Assembly (NCBI GenBank): GCA_016165875.1
Contig: JABBOT010000080.1
Coordinates: 3,875,205-3,939,204 of the forward strand
Reading direction: 5' to 3'
From: Acanthopleura granulata
Taxonomy: Eukaryota; Mollusca; Polyplacophora; Chitonida; Chitonidae
Length of the DNA: 64,000 nt
Of this stretch, positions 15,701-30,700 are shown piece by piece. Position 1 is the stretch's first letter, and every line of letters begins with the position of its first letter. The translations under genes and the position numbers were made by a program. The notes beneath the pieces are model-generated. The model did no database searches and was not told the DNA's origin. It saw nothing but the letters and a program-made list of their open reading frames with translations.

Positions 15701-18700
15701 CCTTGAAAACTCGATGCATACAATGTATATATTCACTACTTGCACACATTGTTGTCAGTTACATTTACCGGCATTGTGGCCCTTTTCACATGTTGTCAAG
15801 AAGGTGTACTTCTTTTTTTTAGGTAATTTACAGCACCAGCTGGCTGAACTTCTGGGAAATCAAAGACAGATGTCCACAAATTCCTAGCCTTCTTGCCAGG
15901 GCAGCCAAGCAACAATAGGAAACACATAGCTAAACACAGTACCAATTCCATGTTTACTATAATCTATACACATATTTATAATGTACTACTAGACACACAT
16001 GTTCATGGCTGTACTCATTGGCTGTGTATCACACAAACCATCAACAACTCCAGGTTTCTTTGCATATTTCTGCAGAACCAGGGTTACAGAAAAGTAATGC
16101 TTCTTTTGGTTTGGCAGAGAACTTGGCACTAACCCCCTCAGGGAATCACTGGTACTCAGTGAAACCAAGCCAGCTTAAAATACCTGTACACATACCCAGG
16201 TGTTGGGGGTCAATCTGGGGTAGGCTCACCTACAATTAGCTCCACTGTGGCTACATAAGTCAGTATGCACTTCAGGTTCCTGTCCTAACCTGAAGTCCTC
16301 AAACACTATGCCTATTAGTTTCCACTCTTGACATGGTGTACTTGTATGTTTACTTCTAGCGAGAATTGCATCTAGTAGAGTGTTTAGAATAGAGCCCTGT
16401 TCTACTTCGACTGATTTTCCTGGTAACAGTCACATGCCAGCAAATTTGCCCAGCCCACATTGTTAGTGACCCAACACTATGTTTATTTACTTGATTGTCG
16501 TTAGTGCTGAACTGAAGAATTTTTCACTTAGCTAATGATAGAAGGAGTCGAATGTTAAGAAAAGACCTCAACTCTTCACTTGATACCTTACAAGCCTTTC
16601 TGATGCAAGTAGCCTTTGAAACTATATCCATATTAAAACAATGTCAAAAGAATGTGCCTACAATTTGATAACTTTAGGTTTCATTTAGAAATGGTACAAA
16701 TGAGTTTCATTACATGTAGCTACAACCTTTACATGTATACGTGCTTATACTTGTACATCTGAAGCAGCTAACTTCTGCGAGAAAACTGCTTTAAACAAAC
16801 TGAATGTGTTTATTAGGAATTGTACAGCAGTGTTTCGCAAAGCAGGTAGCAAAGCTGGCTTCTGTACAAGATTCCAAGCTCTGAACTCCATTATCCCTAC
16901 TAATGGGGAAAACAACAAATCTTCCTGACACTGAAGGCCAGGGTACAAGGATCTGGGGTCTAGTGGGATTACCCCATCTCACCTGTCAATCACCTGATGA
17001 CTGACACTGAAGGCCAGAGTACAAATATCTGGGGTCTAGTGGGATTACCCCATCTCACCTGTCAATCACCTGATGACTGACACTGAAGGATAGAGTACAA
17101 ATATCTGGGGTCTAGTGGGATTACCCCATCTCACCTGTCAATTACCTGATGACTGACACTGAAGGCCAGGGTACAAGGATCTGGGGTCTAGTGGGATTAC
17201 CCCATCTCACCTGTCAATCACCTGATGACTGACACTGAAGGCCAGGGTACAAATATCTGGGGTCTAGTGGGATTACCCCATCTCACCTGTCAATCACCTG
17301 ATGACTGACACTGAAGGCCAGAGTGCAAATATCTGGGGTCTAGTGGGATAACCCCATCTCAATTGTCAATTACCTGATGACTGAAGGCCAGGGTACAAGG
17401 ATCTGGGGTCTAGTGAGATTACCTCATCTCACCTGTCAATCACCTGATGACTGAAGGCCAGGGTACAAGGATCTGGGGTCTAGTGGGATTACCCCATCTC
17501 AACTGTCAATCCCCTGACGACTGACACCGAAGGTCAGAGTACAAATATATGGGGTCTAGTGGGATTGCCTCATCTCACCTGTCAATTACCTGATGACTGA
17601 CACTGAAGCCAGGGTACAGGGATCTGGGGTCTAGTGGGATTACCCCATCTCAACTGTCAATCACCTGATGACTGAAGGCCACGGTACAAGGATGTGGGGT
17701 CTAGTGGGATAACCCCATCTCACCTGTCAATCACCTGGCAACTGAAGGCCAGGGTACAAGGATGTGGGGTCTAGTGGGATTACCCCATTACACCTGTCAA
17801 TCACCTGACTGACACTGGAGGACAGGGGTTTAGGGGGGATAAGAATCTGACCTGACTTCAACCAACATCAGCAAAAAGGTGTTAGGGTGCTCTCAGGACG
17901 GAGCTGCACAATATTTGTGTCCATGACAACAGATGAAGACAATCCACTACCAAGTACACTTACTTGTCAGCACAGTAAGGTATGAAGTTAGGACAGATCT
18001 GTATGGTCATCCACATGACTGTAGATGTAGCCAATCCACTACCAGGTACACTTACTTGCCAGCAGCGTAAACTTCCGCAGTGTCGAAGTAATTGATTCCG
18101 CTCTCATATGCCAGAGTCAAAATCTCCTCTGCCATCTGTGGAAGAAATCAGCAAACCTGAGTGAGCAGCATGTGGTGATAATCTGCTATAGCACCTAAAC
18201 TGTAACATGTAGCCAATGTGGTCTTTTCATTTTAGATGCAGACAAGTAGATGCATATACAAAGTAAGATTTATTGTTATAAAGTAAGATGTATTGAGATT
18301 CATGCATGGGTTAAGTTTAATAAATCGAACACTTCTGAGCAGTCCCCATGAAAAGTAAAAATTAAAGGAGAAATCAGTCAGAAGTGCACCCTAATTTTAT
18401 ATTCACTGCAAGATTTTACCTTACAAATATGAAAAATAAAAATCTGAACTTATGCTAGCTTTACCAACAAATTTATATGAAAGACTAATGTAGAGTGCAA
18501 GTGTAAATGTTCTTTTAGTACAAATAAGGGACATCAACCAGCGGCTGATCCTCCCTCCCCTATCCCCCATTTCCTGCACAGGCAGAAGGACTTACACCAA
18601 TGCCTTACCTCATCTGTGATCTGTGCTCCAAAGGTCACCCATGTTCCTGTAAATAAACCATAGACAAATGAATATCTCAAAACATGCACTGTCAGCTTAA

Positions 18701-21700
18701 GAGAAACAGACTAGAAGGGTTTGGAAATCCCGAACCAAAATATATGTGGATTGAGATCTGTGGTTTGACCCTTTGATCTATATCAAATTGCCACAGAGTA
18801 AGTTTTCCATATCAGTTCTCGTTCCCCTGCAGGTTTAAAAAAAAACTGCTCAAACTTCTAACTGAAGTTGTTGTTGAATCATTTCATGGTTTTATTAGAG
18901 TAATCAGTCTTTGGCATATTTTAGTATTATTGTTGTTCATGTAATCATTTATTTACACCTCAAGGTGAACTTCTTGTGTCATTTATTTACACGTCAGAAT
19001 GAACTTCCGGTGACTTTTGCCTACTCACTCACAAAAAAGGCTATTCTAAGATTACATGTATAAAGGTACTGCATAGTGAAAAAATAGTGCTTCACCTATG
19101 CTTGAATACCTATGCATTGGATCCTAAAAGCCCTCCATAAACATTCGACTACATTTTCTTCAGTCCAAAGAAATAAGTCAAAGCAGTTTTGGATAAACAT
19201 GCACTTCAGTTTTACAGGGGCTGTCCACTCAAGCTTACTTACATGTGATTGTTTTGTTCTCATCCACTTCAGCTGAGAGTCCCCCATGCTAGGGCAGTGG
19301 AATCAATGGTTTTCCTTCCTTTAGGTGTGTGTCAGTACCATTATTTACCGTGACTACTGTAAATGTCACATGTTTGCAAGGTGTTTAGTCAAGAATATTC
19401 TGAAGGCATTATTCTGTGTTGAAATAAAATTATACATTTTGGGAAGCTGTGAAACTAGCCAATCCAACCAATGTAGTTTTTTCTCAGGAAATCAAATTGA
19501 AAATGTGCATAAATTGCACTGAAAGTTGCTCTTTCATAAGCAAAAAGGTTGAGAAATTAGGGTACAAGTGGAAAGACAGCTGAAGTTGTTCATTTTGAAC
19601 TGTGAAGTCCGTTGCTTGATTGTGAACTGCCCGTGCAGTAAAATCTGGTACTGTGTAAAACTTAAATATGTGAACGACTTAACCGTGTATGTTATATATC
19701 CACATGTTATACTTATTTTTAGTCCTCCCTTTTTAAAAACTACAGTAATATACGTCATGTAATCAATTCATTTCTACCTTTAACATGTATCCTCACAGGG
19801 CTTCCTAAAATAACCAGATGTAACAGGTAAAACAAAGACTGTGCTTACAGGCCTGCATGTCTACAAATTTACTCCGACCCTGTTGTGTTGGAATTGGCTG
19901 CCTATGTGAGCTGAGTGAACAGCAGTCAGCAGCATCATTACATGTTTCATATGTCATCTCATCACAACCATTGTATACACCTCTCCCTCATTAGAACACA
20001 CATCATTACAACACATCTACAACACAATCCCAAATGCCACAGTGTCCTGCAAACTTTTCGCCAAGTTGTCACTGCACACATCTGTACATACTCTCAGAAG
20101 TTTCCTTGGATTTAGAGATGAAAACCATTAGATTTTTTGCTTTCTTTACACTCCAAGGCATGTTGTCATTATTTAGCAGAGGTCACATGTAGTTACAGGT
20201 TACATATTTAATAGCTGCATGTAGGCCTCATTGTACAAAATGCTAGCCTTCATACATGGTGGACTACTTACAGAATAGTAGGCACATGTGTCCCTCCAAC
20301 AACATTGTGATAATGAGGGAGCGATACACTTGCCATTCTCCTGTTCAGGGTCTTGTATTAATCAAGAGGAATTCATTAAACTTTGCCTGATGAAGTGTTC
20401 ACATTCAGGTCCACATTCCACTGATTAGCCTGGCAATTAAACCAGATGGAAAGCAAGCCTACTGTTTTCCCTAATACAAGTAGATCAGAGGCTGTAATTA
20501 TCCTGCATCCTACATTGCATGTGGATACATATACACTGTACATGTGGAAGGCTGAAGATTTACATCTAATCACTCCTCCTTCCTCCACACATAAACCTGA
20601 CTATCGTGGTGTAATAGAAAATCATTCAGAACAGCATTTAAAACCAAGCAATCCAACACAGATATAAATCGATGAAAGAACATTAACATGTTGCAAGTAC
20701 ATTTACACACAGAAGTGTGTTTTCACCTGTTCTGAATGGTTTTTGCTGAACACAATACTCATATGTTTTATTCAATAAGATAAGTCAGTTTCACGAAAAG
20801 GATGAAACATGAGCGCCACAGACCTTGGGCAAGATACTGACAAATTTTCCCACTTGTAACATACAGATATGCACAAGTGATCTTCAATGACCACCTGGCC
20901 ATTACAACCAGCAGCTGGGGAATATTCAAATTCCCTGTTTAGGCTGGGCTTGAACCTGCACCTAAATAAGTGTATGTAAAATGAAGCCAAGCTCCTTAAC
21001 CACTTGGCAAGGGCCCCAACACTCTCCTTCCACCCTGTAATATTCTTACATGATGACGAATGTGTCGCAATTCTGTACACCGGCTAATCTTAAAGCTACC
21101 AATTTCTACTGCTCTCGTAAAAGTATCCTTATACAGCAATGCATGTAATCTCAAGTAACTTCACTGTTTCTTGTTCTCATAAAATGCAATTAACAATTTC
21201 TGCAAACATCATGGCTTGAAAAACCATGTACGGAACGTGGTGTTAACTCAGTCAGTAAGTGGTAACTACATGTATTGGTACTGATCTGGCCTGGATCAGC
21301 CAACACTGACCATGGACTTCCTTGACAGAACGCCATGGTAAATTACTCATTGCCAGATAATGATACAAAGGGACCTATGCAAGTCTGTCGGTGTACATGT
21401 ACATAACATATGCAAGTATGTGTTTTCTAATTTATTTATTTATTTGTTTGTTTACTAGGGGTTTCAATGTACTCAAAGATGTATTTTCTTTTCTCATTAT
21501 TTATCAAATAATGAGTGTCAAGGTGTGGATGGCAAGAATCAAAATCCCACTATGGCTGACAAATCCATCACCAGAATAGAATTCTGAGGACTTCCATCTC
21601 AAAAAAGCCACTATTATTTCACCACATATTTCTTTGTGCACCTCCTATCACATTTTTCAAGAGTGTGCTCTACATCTGAAATTTTCCCCGTAGGATATTT

Positions 21701-24700
21701 AGTATAGATATTTAATATAGGATATTTCTTCCCTTGGGCAAGAACATTTACCATTTGTTACTCACAGTCACATCAAGCTCATCATACTGTTATGTATGAT
21801 TTGATGTCCATTTATGTTAACATATACCAATCATACAGTTATGTGTGGTTTGATGTCCATTTATGTTAACATATAAAATCATACAGTTATGTGTGGTTTG
21901 ATGTCTATGTTAACATATACCAATCATACAGTTATGTGTGGTTTGATGTCCATTTATGTTAACATATACCAATCATACAGTTATGTGTGGTTTGATGTCC
22001 ATTTATGTTATCACATACCAGACACAACATGTCCCTACGTCATGACATTCCCGTACACCTATATCATGATGTAGCAAACACACCATGCATTGTACAGTGA
22101 GTTAGATCAATCCGTTAATGTACCATGTCTACTACAGTCACTGGATACACAGTTACACACTTTAAATAATGTAGGCCACACAAGTAAGAATTTTGTGAGT
22201 AAAAGAGTTCTTTCATTAGCAATGGTTCAAACATTATAAGAAGAATAAGACCCTTTAGAAATAACCATACTGTGACATAAAAATTTATAGAAGAAAAACA
22301 ACCATTTTAGAAAACTGATATTATATCCACCAATATACACTAATTAACCCCAGAACTGTAAAATAAAAAGCGATCAAAGCACAGTAGTGGGATTTCTGCG
22401 TGTGTGTAAAGCTGGTGAGACTGTTATGAATAGGAGTCAGACGAAGTACGTGTCACTGAGAGCCTCATCCCATATTTCTAAACAAGACAGTGCATTTAAA
22501 TAAAATCTGTATGTTGATTTCCTAGCATTCATAACAATGAACTGAAGTTCAGAAGACAAAAGATTTTTGTGCCAATATTGAGCTGGTCATGTTCACTGTG
22601 ACATGCATATATTTAATGGTCAGTACGTCAACATGGTCATCTTCACTGTGTCATGCATATGTCTAATGGTCAGTCCATCATCATGGTCATCTTCACTGTG
22701 ACATGCATATATTTAATGGTCAGTACGTCATCATGGTCATCTTCACTGTGACATGCATATGTCTAATGGTCAGTCCATCATCATGGTCATCTTCACTGTG
22801 ACATGCATATGTCTAATGGTCAGTCCATCATCATGGTCATCTTCACTGTGACATGCATATGTCTAATGGTCAGTATGTCAACATGGTCATCTTCACTGTG
22901 ACATGCATATGTCTAATGGTCAGTCCGTCATCATGGTCATCTTCACTGTGACATGCATATGTCTAATGGTCAGTCCGTCATCATGGTCATCTTCACTGTG
23001 ACATGCATATGTCTAATGGTCAGTCCGTCATCATGGTCATCTTCACTGTGACATGCATATGTCTAATGGTCAGTCCGTCATCATGGTCATCTTCACTATG
23101 ACATGCATATGTCTAATGGTCAGTCCGTCATCATGGTCATATGTCTAATGGTCAGTTAGTCATCATGGTCATATGTCTAATGGTCAGTCCGTAATCATGG
23201 TTATATGTCTAATGGTCAGTCCCTAATCATGGTCATCTTCACTGTGACATGCATATGTCTAATGGTCAGTCCCTCATCATATGTCTAATGGTCAGTCCAT
23301 CATCATAGGTCTAATGGTCAGTCCGTCATCATAGGTCTAATGGTCAGTCCGTCATCATATGTCTAATGGTCAGTCCGTCATCGTGGTCATATGTCTAATG
23401 GTCAGTCCCTCATCATATGTCTAATGGTCAGTCCGTCATCATAGGTCTAATGGTCAGTCCGTCATCATAGGTCTAATGGTCAGTCCGTCATCATATGTCT
23501 AATGGTCAGTCCCTCATCATATGTCTAATGGTCAGTCCCTCATCATAGGTCTAATGGTCAGTCCGTCATCATAGGTCTAATGGTCAGTCCCTCATCATAT
23601 GTCTAATGGTCAGTCCCTCATCATAGGTCTAATGGTCAGTCCCTCATCATAGGTCTAATGGTCAGTCCCTCATCATATGTCTAATGGTCAGTCCGTCATA
23701 GTGGTCATATGTCTAATGGTCAGTCCGTCATAGTGGTCATAGTTATTTTCAGTGCATGGAGAAACAAAGGGACAAAAATGGAAAAAATAAAACGATGTTA
23801 CCCGTTTTGATCAAATAATGTGCACTGCTAGTAAAGCCTACAGGAGATTTATAGCAATGAGACCACTTACCAAGGGCAATGTTGGAGACACGGAGTCCAG
23901 ATTTTCCCAAATTCCTGTCAATACAAAAACGGAATCTAGATAGGGTTATTGATTTATAACGATCTGAGTGATTGACTGACCTCATGTACAAGACATGTAC
24001 GCTGCATGACTCCCCAGACAAGGAATGAACAGCTGTTTTAAGGCCACAATGGCAGTGTTCCAGATATACTGTGGAGAAATCTAAGACCACTCATCATTGT
24101 GCATGAGCTCATACAAATTTTGAAGTTTGAAATTCTGAATACATAACTACTTTCAGGATTTTGGAAGGCATAAATGATAATGTGGCTACCTGTGCAGTGA
24201 ATAATACAAACACGATGGTCACAAATACTGAATACATACATGTACCTGAATGTGATATCCAGCAGGTTAAGATACTTTTGTTGTTCAGCGCCAGGAGAAC
24301 AAAAGTCACACATTCATGTACAAGCATGGAATTGTCCCTACGTTTTCTACATTAATAATTTCCAGTCATGTACTGAGATGTGTCGAGCAACACAAGTGGC
24401 TATATACAGGTACAGTGTTAATCCTACTCATGATCAGTCAATCATTTTCATCAAATCTGTCATTTATTTATTTATTTATTTATTTGATTGGTGTTTTGCC
24501 AATCAAGAATAATTAACTTACACAACAATGGCCAGCATTATGGTGGGAGGAAAACGGGCCAAGCCCCTGGCAACCTACAAGGTCTGGCAACCATCCACAG
24601 GTTGTTGGTAGACCTTCTCGCATACAGCCGGAGAAGAAGTCAGCATGAGCTGGACTTGAACTCACAGTGACCGCATTGGTGGATGGCTTCTGAGTCAATG

Positions 24701-27700
24701 CGCTGCTTTAGCACGCTAACCGACTGAGCCTGGGAGGTGCCTCAAATGTTTAAGCACAAAAGTGAAAAATCACCAAAGAGTAAGAAAAAACATAAATCTT
24801 ATGACCTTAGACACTGGAACGGGCATTTCATGGTATAAAGAATTTTGTCCACATGCAAGTAAATGTATACAGTGTTAAAAGGGTGTGTGACAATAATGTA
24901 CTAACATGCAGAACCTCTGCTGTAGGCATATTTTTTACACAAATATGATACAACTAGATGAGATTGAATAAAACCATGAATTGTTTTACCTATCTTCTTC
25001 AAATAAGGTTACATTATAGTCACTTTGTAAACTGAGGTCTTCTTTCATTATAATTTTGAAGAAAACAGGCATGCAATAAAACCCACAATTGTAATACTGA
25101 ATGTTAAAGCAGCACTGTCGGAACCTTGATGAAGAGGATTTGCTAGCCTTGCTCCATGTGGGTGTGCATGAGTGTCCAATTTCAGCACACTCAACACTCA
25201 AGCATTTATATTACCGGTAATGTTACAGTTTTTGGCGGCACATTAGAATACATACTAGTGTGTACAGAGCCACCTGTACATTGAAATCAATTGTCTACAC
25301 ATACATTGTACGTAAACGGTATATTATGTCAATTATATATTGAATGATGTACCATCCTTGTGTCAATAGCATTGTTCAATTATTCAGGAGAGAATGCTAT
25401 TGTCACTGTGTTAGCCTACTGAATGTGTGCATAAGTAGGCCATAGCCTATAGTCCAGATAGGGAAATCTCTAAATGACATGACTAACTTGTGCATACGTA
25501 GTTTAACAGAGTTTTCTCCCCTGAATTCATGTAAATGAATTAGGCGAAACTGAAGTAATCTACACAGTGACACAGATAATGGTGTACAGAAGGCACAAAT
25601 ATATCATAACGGAATAAACCATAAAGCATCCTCCTACTGTAATTCTTCAACCTTTTCGCATCTTTACAAGGCGTTTATTCAAGCATATCCAACTGATAAA
25701 GTTATACTTTCTGTGTAGACCTGAAACTGGCCAATCCAACCAATGGAGTTTTGTCTCCACAATTCAATTAAAAATGTGCAAAAGTTGCACGGAAACTTTC
25801 TCTTTCATATGCGAAACGATTGAGGAATTAGGGTACATGAAGTCATCATAAACAAGAATCTCTGGCAAAAAATTTGCCCTTGACAAAATACATTACTTGT
25901 ATCTGAGTTTCTTCTGATGCACAGTGGCTGCCATGTTAATCCTATTACACACTCACAACCCTGAATACTTAGATCAGGTACCGGTTAAGGCAAGTATGTC
26001 CACTGCTTGGGGTTGTTGTCAGCTGAAGATGAGATGCTTGATAAATCACTGGGTGAATCCGTCCTAGGAATATGTTGGGTGAGAGAACTGAGAGAACATA
26101 TCCTTCAAACAGGCTGGAGAAATAACTAGGAATACATGTGCCTGTCCTAAGAATATGCTGGATAAATCACTGAGAGAAAATTTCCTTCAAACAGGCTGGA
26201 TAAATCACTGAGAGAACCTGTCCTAGGATAATGCTGGATAAATCACTGAGAAAAAATGTCCTTCAAACAGGCTGGATAAATCACTGAGAGAACGTGTCCT
26301 AACAATATGCTAAATAAATCACTGAGAGAACATGTCCTTTGCACAGGCTGGATAAATCACTGAGAGAACGTGTCCAAGGAATATGTTGGATAAATCAATG
26401 ATATAACCTTTCCTAGGAATATGTCTCACAAATCACTGAGATAACCTGTCCTGGGAATATGTTGGACAAATCACTGACAGAGAGCTCCAATGAATACATG
26501 TACTTTGGATAAAATTACTAGGCCAATGCTGGATGAATCACTGACAGAAACTGTCCTAGGAATATGCATGAGTACAAAGAGTAGAATGGTCATTTCATGT
26601 ACCAGTAGATCTCTCTACAGGCCTACGAACATGAAGTATGGCTGGCTGAATTCATCCGGGGAAAGTTGCAGGACTCTTTCTCTCGCCTGGTTTTCACATA
26701 CACTGTAAGCCCAAACAGGCATGTACCTCAGATATCTGAGTTTATCGCTAGCTAATTATATCAGATATAAAAGGCAGAAAGCTCACAGATATGTTATCCC
26801 TCTGTACCATTATGCTTCTCCCCTGGCGGGTATACATGAACATTTGGCAAAGTTATTTATTGCTCCAGGCCGCCCTGGCCTAAATGGAACAGTACATACC
26901 AGTATGTAAAATGCATGGGTCACTTAATAGGCGTTAGTGATCTAAAAATAGACGATTCATATCTATGTGTATGTGTACAACAGCTCTCTTTGACAGGTAA
27001 AATGCCAAGCAGAGCTGAAGTCGCAAATTATTGAAACTAACAGATCTATCCAAGATATTTAATTAATTTTCCGAGATTACCTTTAGAATATGTTGAAGCT
27101 GTCCAGTATTAAAGCTATATCTATTGCGGCTTGTATAAAACATCGTGGACATGGACTTGTTCATACGCGCACACATATACATCCACCGTAAAACGTCACC
27201 GCTGGCTCAGCTTGTACATTATTCATGTACAGTTAATTGGTCTCAAATTACCAAACTGCTGCCGTACATCTCCCTTGACGCAGACATGCAATAATAGGAT
27301 TACTGACAAAGTATTCAGTTCGTGCTTACTAACAGACTACATGTAATAAAACTGACTAATAGCAATAACTCACTGAAATATGTCAGCTACATGTAATAAG
27401 GTTCCAATGTTCTGTTCACATAACTTTCTCATCTGAATGGCAGTTCTTTCAAATCACAGTTCTTCCATCCAAGGAGCAACTGTTTCATCTTCCTGTTCTT
27501 GTTTATTGCAGATTTCCAAAATGCAGTTCATCCAAATTGCAGTTCTCTTTAACAATAACTAATCCACCTCAAAGCTGTTTCAAATTGCAGTTTTTTTTCC
27601 CAATAACTACCTGCCCAATCACAGTTTATCAAAGTTCTCCAAATCGCAATTCTTCCACATCAGAACTGCTCTAATGAAAGTCATTCCAAGTTAATTCAGG

Positions 27701-30700
27701 TCACGGATCTTCCAAGCTGCAGCAGCTTCATCCAAGTTACAGTTCTTCCAACCTGCAGTTCTTTTACATGAAGCAGTTCTTTCAGTCAAACCGTTCTCCA
27801 TACAAGTACCGTACCTCTCGTGTCAGACTGACACGACCTCTACTGATGCATACCTGCACACACGTATCTCTGATGACTTATACAGGTCTACCTGCCTTTC
27901 AGACAGCCAGACCAGACAATCAAACAAACATGAGTACATACATGTAATACAAATTTTGGTAACACAAATTTTGCCTTTCAGACAGCCAGACCAGACAATC
28001 AAACAAACATGAGTACATACATGTAATACAAATTTTGGTAACACAAATTTTGCCTTTCAGACAGCCAGACCAGACAATCAAACAAACATGAGTACATACA
28101 TGTAATACTAATTTTGGTAACACACATTTTCTGTTATACCCTTGATAGGGATGCTAGAAATACATAAATGGGCACTTCTGGTTAACCCTATTTCTTTTGA
28201 TTTTTAGAACAGATCCAGACGGCAAAAAAGTCACACTCCTCTCCTACTTTGGGAGAAAAATAAAAAAAAGCATATGTAGTTCATCAGATGGACTAACCAC
28301 ATGAGAAAAAGAAACCCTGCATTCCTGATACAATTACTAGTATATTGGCTAAAATGAGCAGGCTGGATGTCTAAAAAAAATTAGAAGAATGAGGACATAT
28401 AAAACATATACACCCTAAGTTTATAACTAACTCTGTCACAGGTGTTAAAAAGTCTAGATATAATTATTTGGATGTAGCCCGAGATTTGAAGCCACGTATA
28501 CCTGACATCCAATGTTACCATGAAGTCCATGTAGTGTTGTAACGATATATGTGCATACCGTCCAGCTTATCATGACTGCGAGTCTGTTGTTCAGTGATTT
28601 ATCTATGAATATAGTCTAACACTGTACAGACCTTAATACAACTGCAATTAGTACCAGAAAGATGAAAAACTGCTTTGATTGAGGGGATGTTGACACAACA
28701 CAAGAAATCTCACTGCATACATTTTTTTTTATTTAAACAAGACAAGTTTTAAAGGTATCTGAACACAAGTCAATGATGGTGCATGAAGCAATTAGTTCTT
28801 TAAAATATCTGGAGATATACTGTACACTATGAACACAAGTCAATGATGGTGCATGAAGCAATTAGTTCTTTAAAATATCTGGAGATATACTGTACACTAT
28901 GAACACAAGTCAATGATGGTGCATGAAGCAATTAGTTCTTTAAAATATCTGGAGATATACTGTACACTATGAACACAAGTCAATGATGGTGCATGAAGCA
29001 ATTAGTTCTTTAAAATATCTGGAGATATACTGTACAGTATCTTCATGTGCTTCACCCTCCCAGCGGTCAATAAAAGAAGAAATATGTGAACTGGTATAGC
29101 TAGCCTGAGACATTGATGTACCCTGGCTTATTTATGAGGCGCCAGTGTTTATAAGCTGCCTTCAGCCAGACAGTGAAGCGCACCAGATCTTGCCAGTACC
29201 GTAACTTACCTAAATAAATAACTTTATCCCACATCAGAGAAAAACCCCCAGCTTTTGACTGGAATAGTAATGGCCACATAATAGACAGGTATAACTCTAT
29301 ACCCTGCAGCAGATGCTATATGTGTCTGATGACGTAACAGTTACAATGTGATGCAACAAAGATAGCCACGACACAATGTCACAAAGACATGCAGAATGAA
29401 TATTGTCAATAACGCTATGACGTCACAATTCCCAGATCGTGCTTGGTAATTCAAAGCTCCTCGATGTGACAGGAAATTACTGTTGAAGCTTCCTTTGTCT
29501 TTCAAGAAACAAATTTTTAGTGCAGATTTCAGGTCTTCCGCGGAATAAATTCGTTACATGGTTACTGAGTGAAAGAATATGAAACTATGCGGGGTCAGTA
29601 AGGCTCATATGTGACTTACAGACCCAATATAGTTTCACGCCCTTTCAATCAGAAACCATGAAACTAACGACATGATGCTACATACCTGTATAGAGCCATG
29701 TACCTTGACCTTCATAAATGATACAAAGTTGATCATTACCTGATCAGCAATCAACCACGATAAGCAATCACTAATCACAGTTGCTTGGCGATACAAACTA
29801 GAGCTGTCTTTATTTTTTTTTATATGTATAAAATCACCTGGGATTTTTTTAAACAGTATTTTTATGGTTCTGATTTTTAGGGTCTTTTATTTCAGGTCTA
29901 ATACACAGCCTGGGGTCATTAGCCAAAGCTGCCTAAGTTTTCTGAGGACCTGTACATGTATCATGACTTCTAATCAGAAGGAAATGAGGGCTTGCATGAC
30001 TTAATTCTGTCAGCCATACTGGAGGCTATACCAGCCCATAATAACAAGACTGCAATATGATTGACAGGCTACTGTTCTGCTAGGGTCAATAATAGGGTCA
30101 CCTATTGTATCATATTGTTATGGCTGCCATCATGAGTACCTCTTGGAAAACCAACTAAAAGGTCGTCCTGCCATAAACTTGATCGAAAACTGCCTCATAT
30201 ATGTATAAAGTCAGAGTGGAGCAAAATTTTTTTTTTTTTTGAGAAAACTGAAGTCATTAATTATTAAAAGAAGAAAGGACAACTGTACATGCATCACAAA
30301 GGATGATGGGGAAAATCTTCTTAAAATGTCACAACAATGAATGTTTGGGGGATACAAAAATTTTAGTGCAAAAGAGAAGGTTTCCCACAAAGCAATGTCA
30401 TCTAACCCTAAGACCTGGACATATGAAGTATAGTGCTGCCTCACAGAAGCACCATGCTGAAAACAGCAGGTACGTGACAATCGTGTCCACGCACATCCCA
30501 GCACATTTTGCTGACACCAGACAGATCATTACCCTATTATTCCCCTCACTTTGAGGGTCAGTTTTAAAACTTTATAGGCAGTATATGACCAGAACTGGGG
30601 TTGATCTCAAGCCTCTGGACTTTGGGTAGAACGTTCTTGCCTTTCAACCAGACAAAGTACATGTAAACAAATGTATCCTAATTCTAAAATAAATCTGACT

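Noticed and set aside
20772..21080. 102-residue minus-strand frame
   Set aside because: No family similarity and no splice sites; the stretch looks like a decayed tRNA-derived repeat within a Kv-beta intron.
12030..23742. Regularly spaced repeats that might be a CRISPR array
   Set aside because: Units are contiguous with no unique spacers, and they lie in introns of an animal gene; they are minisatellites.
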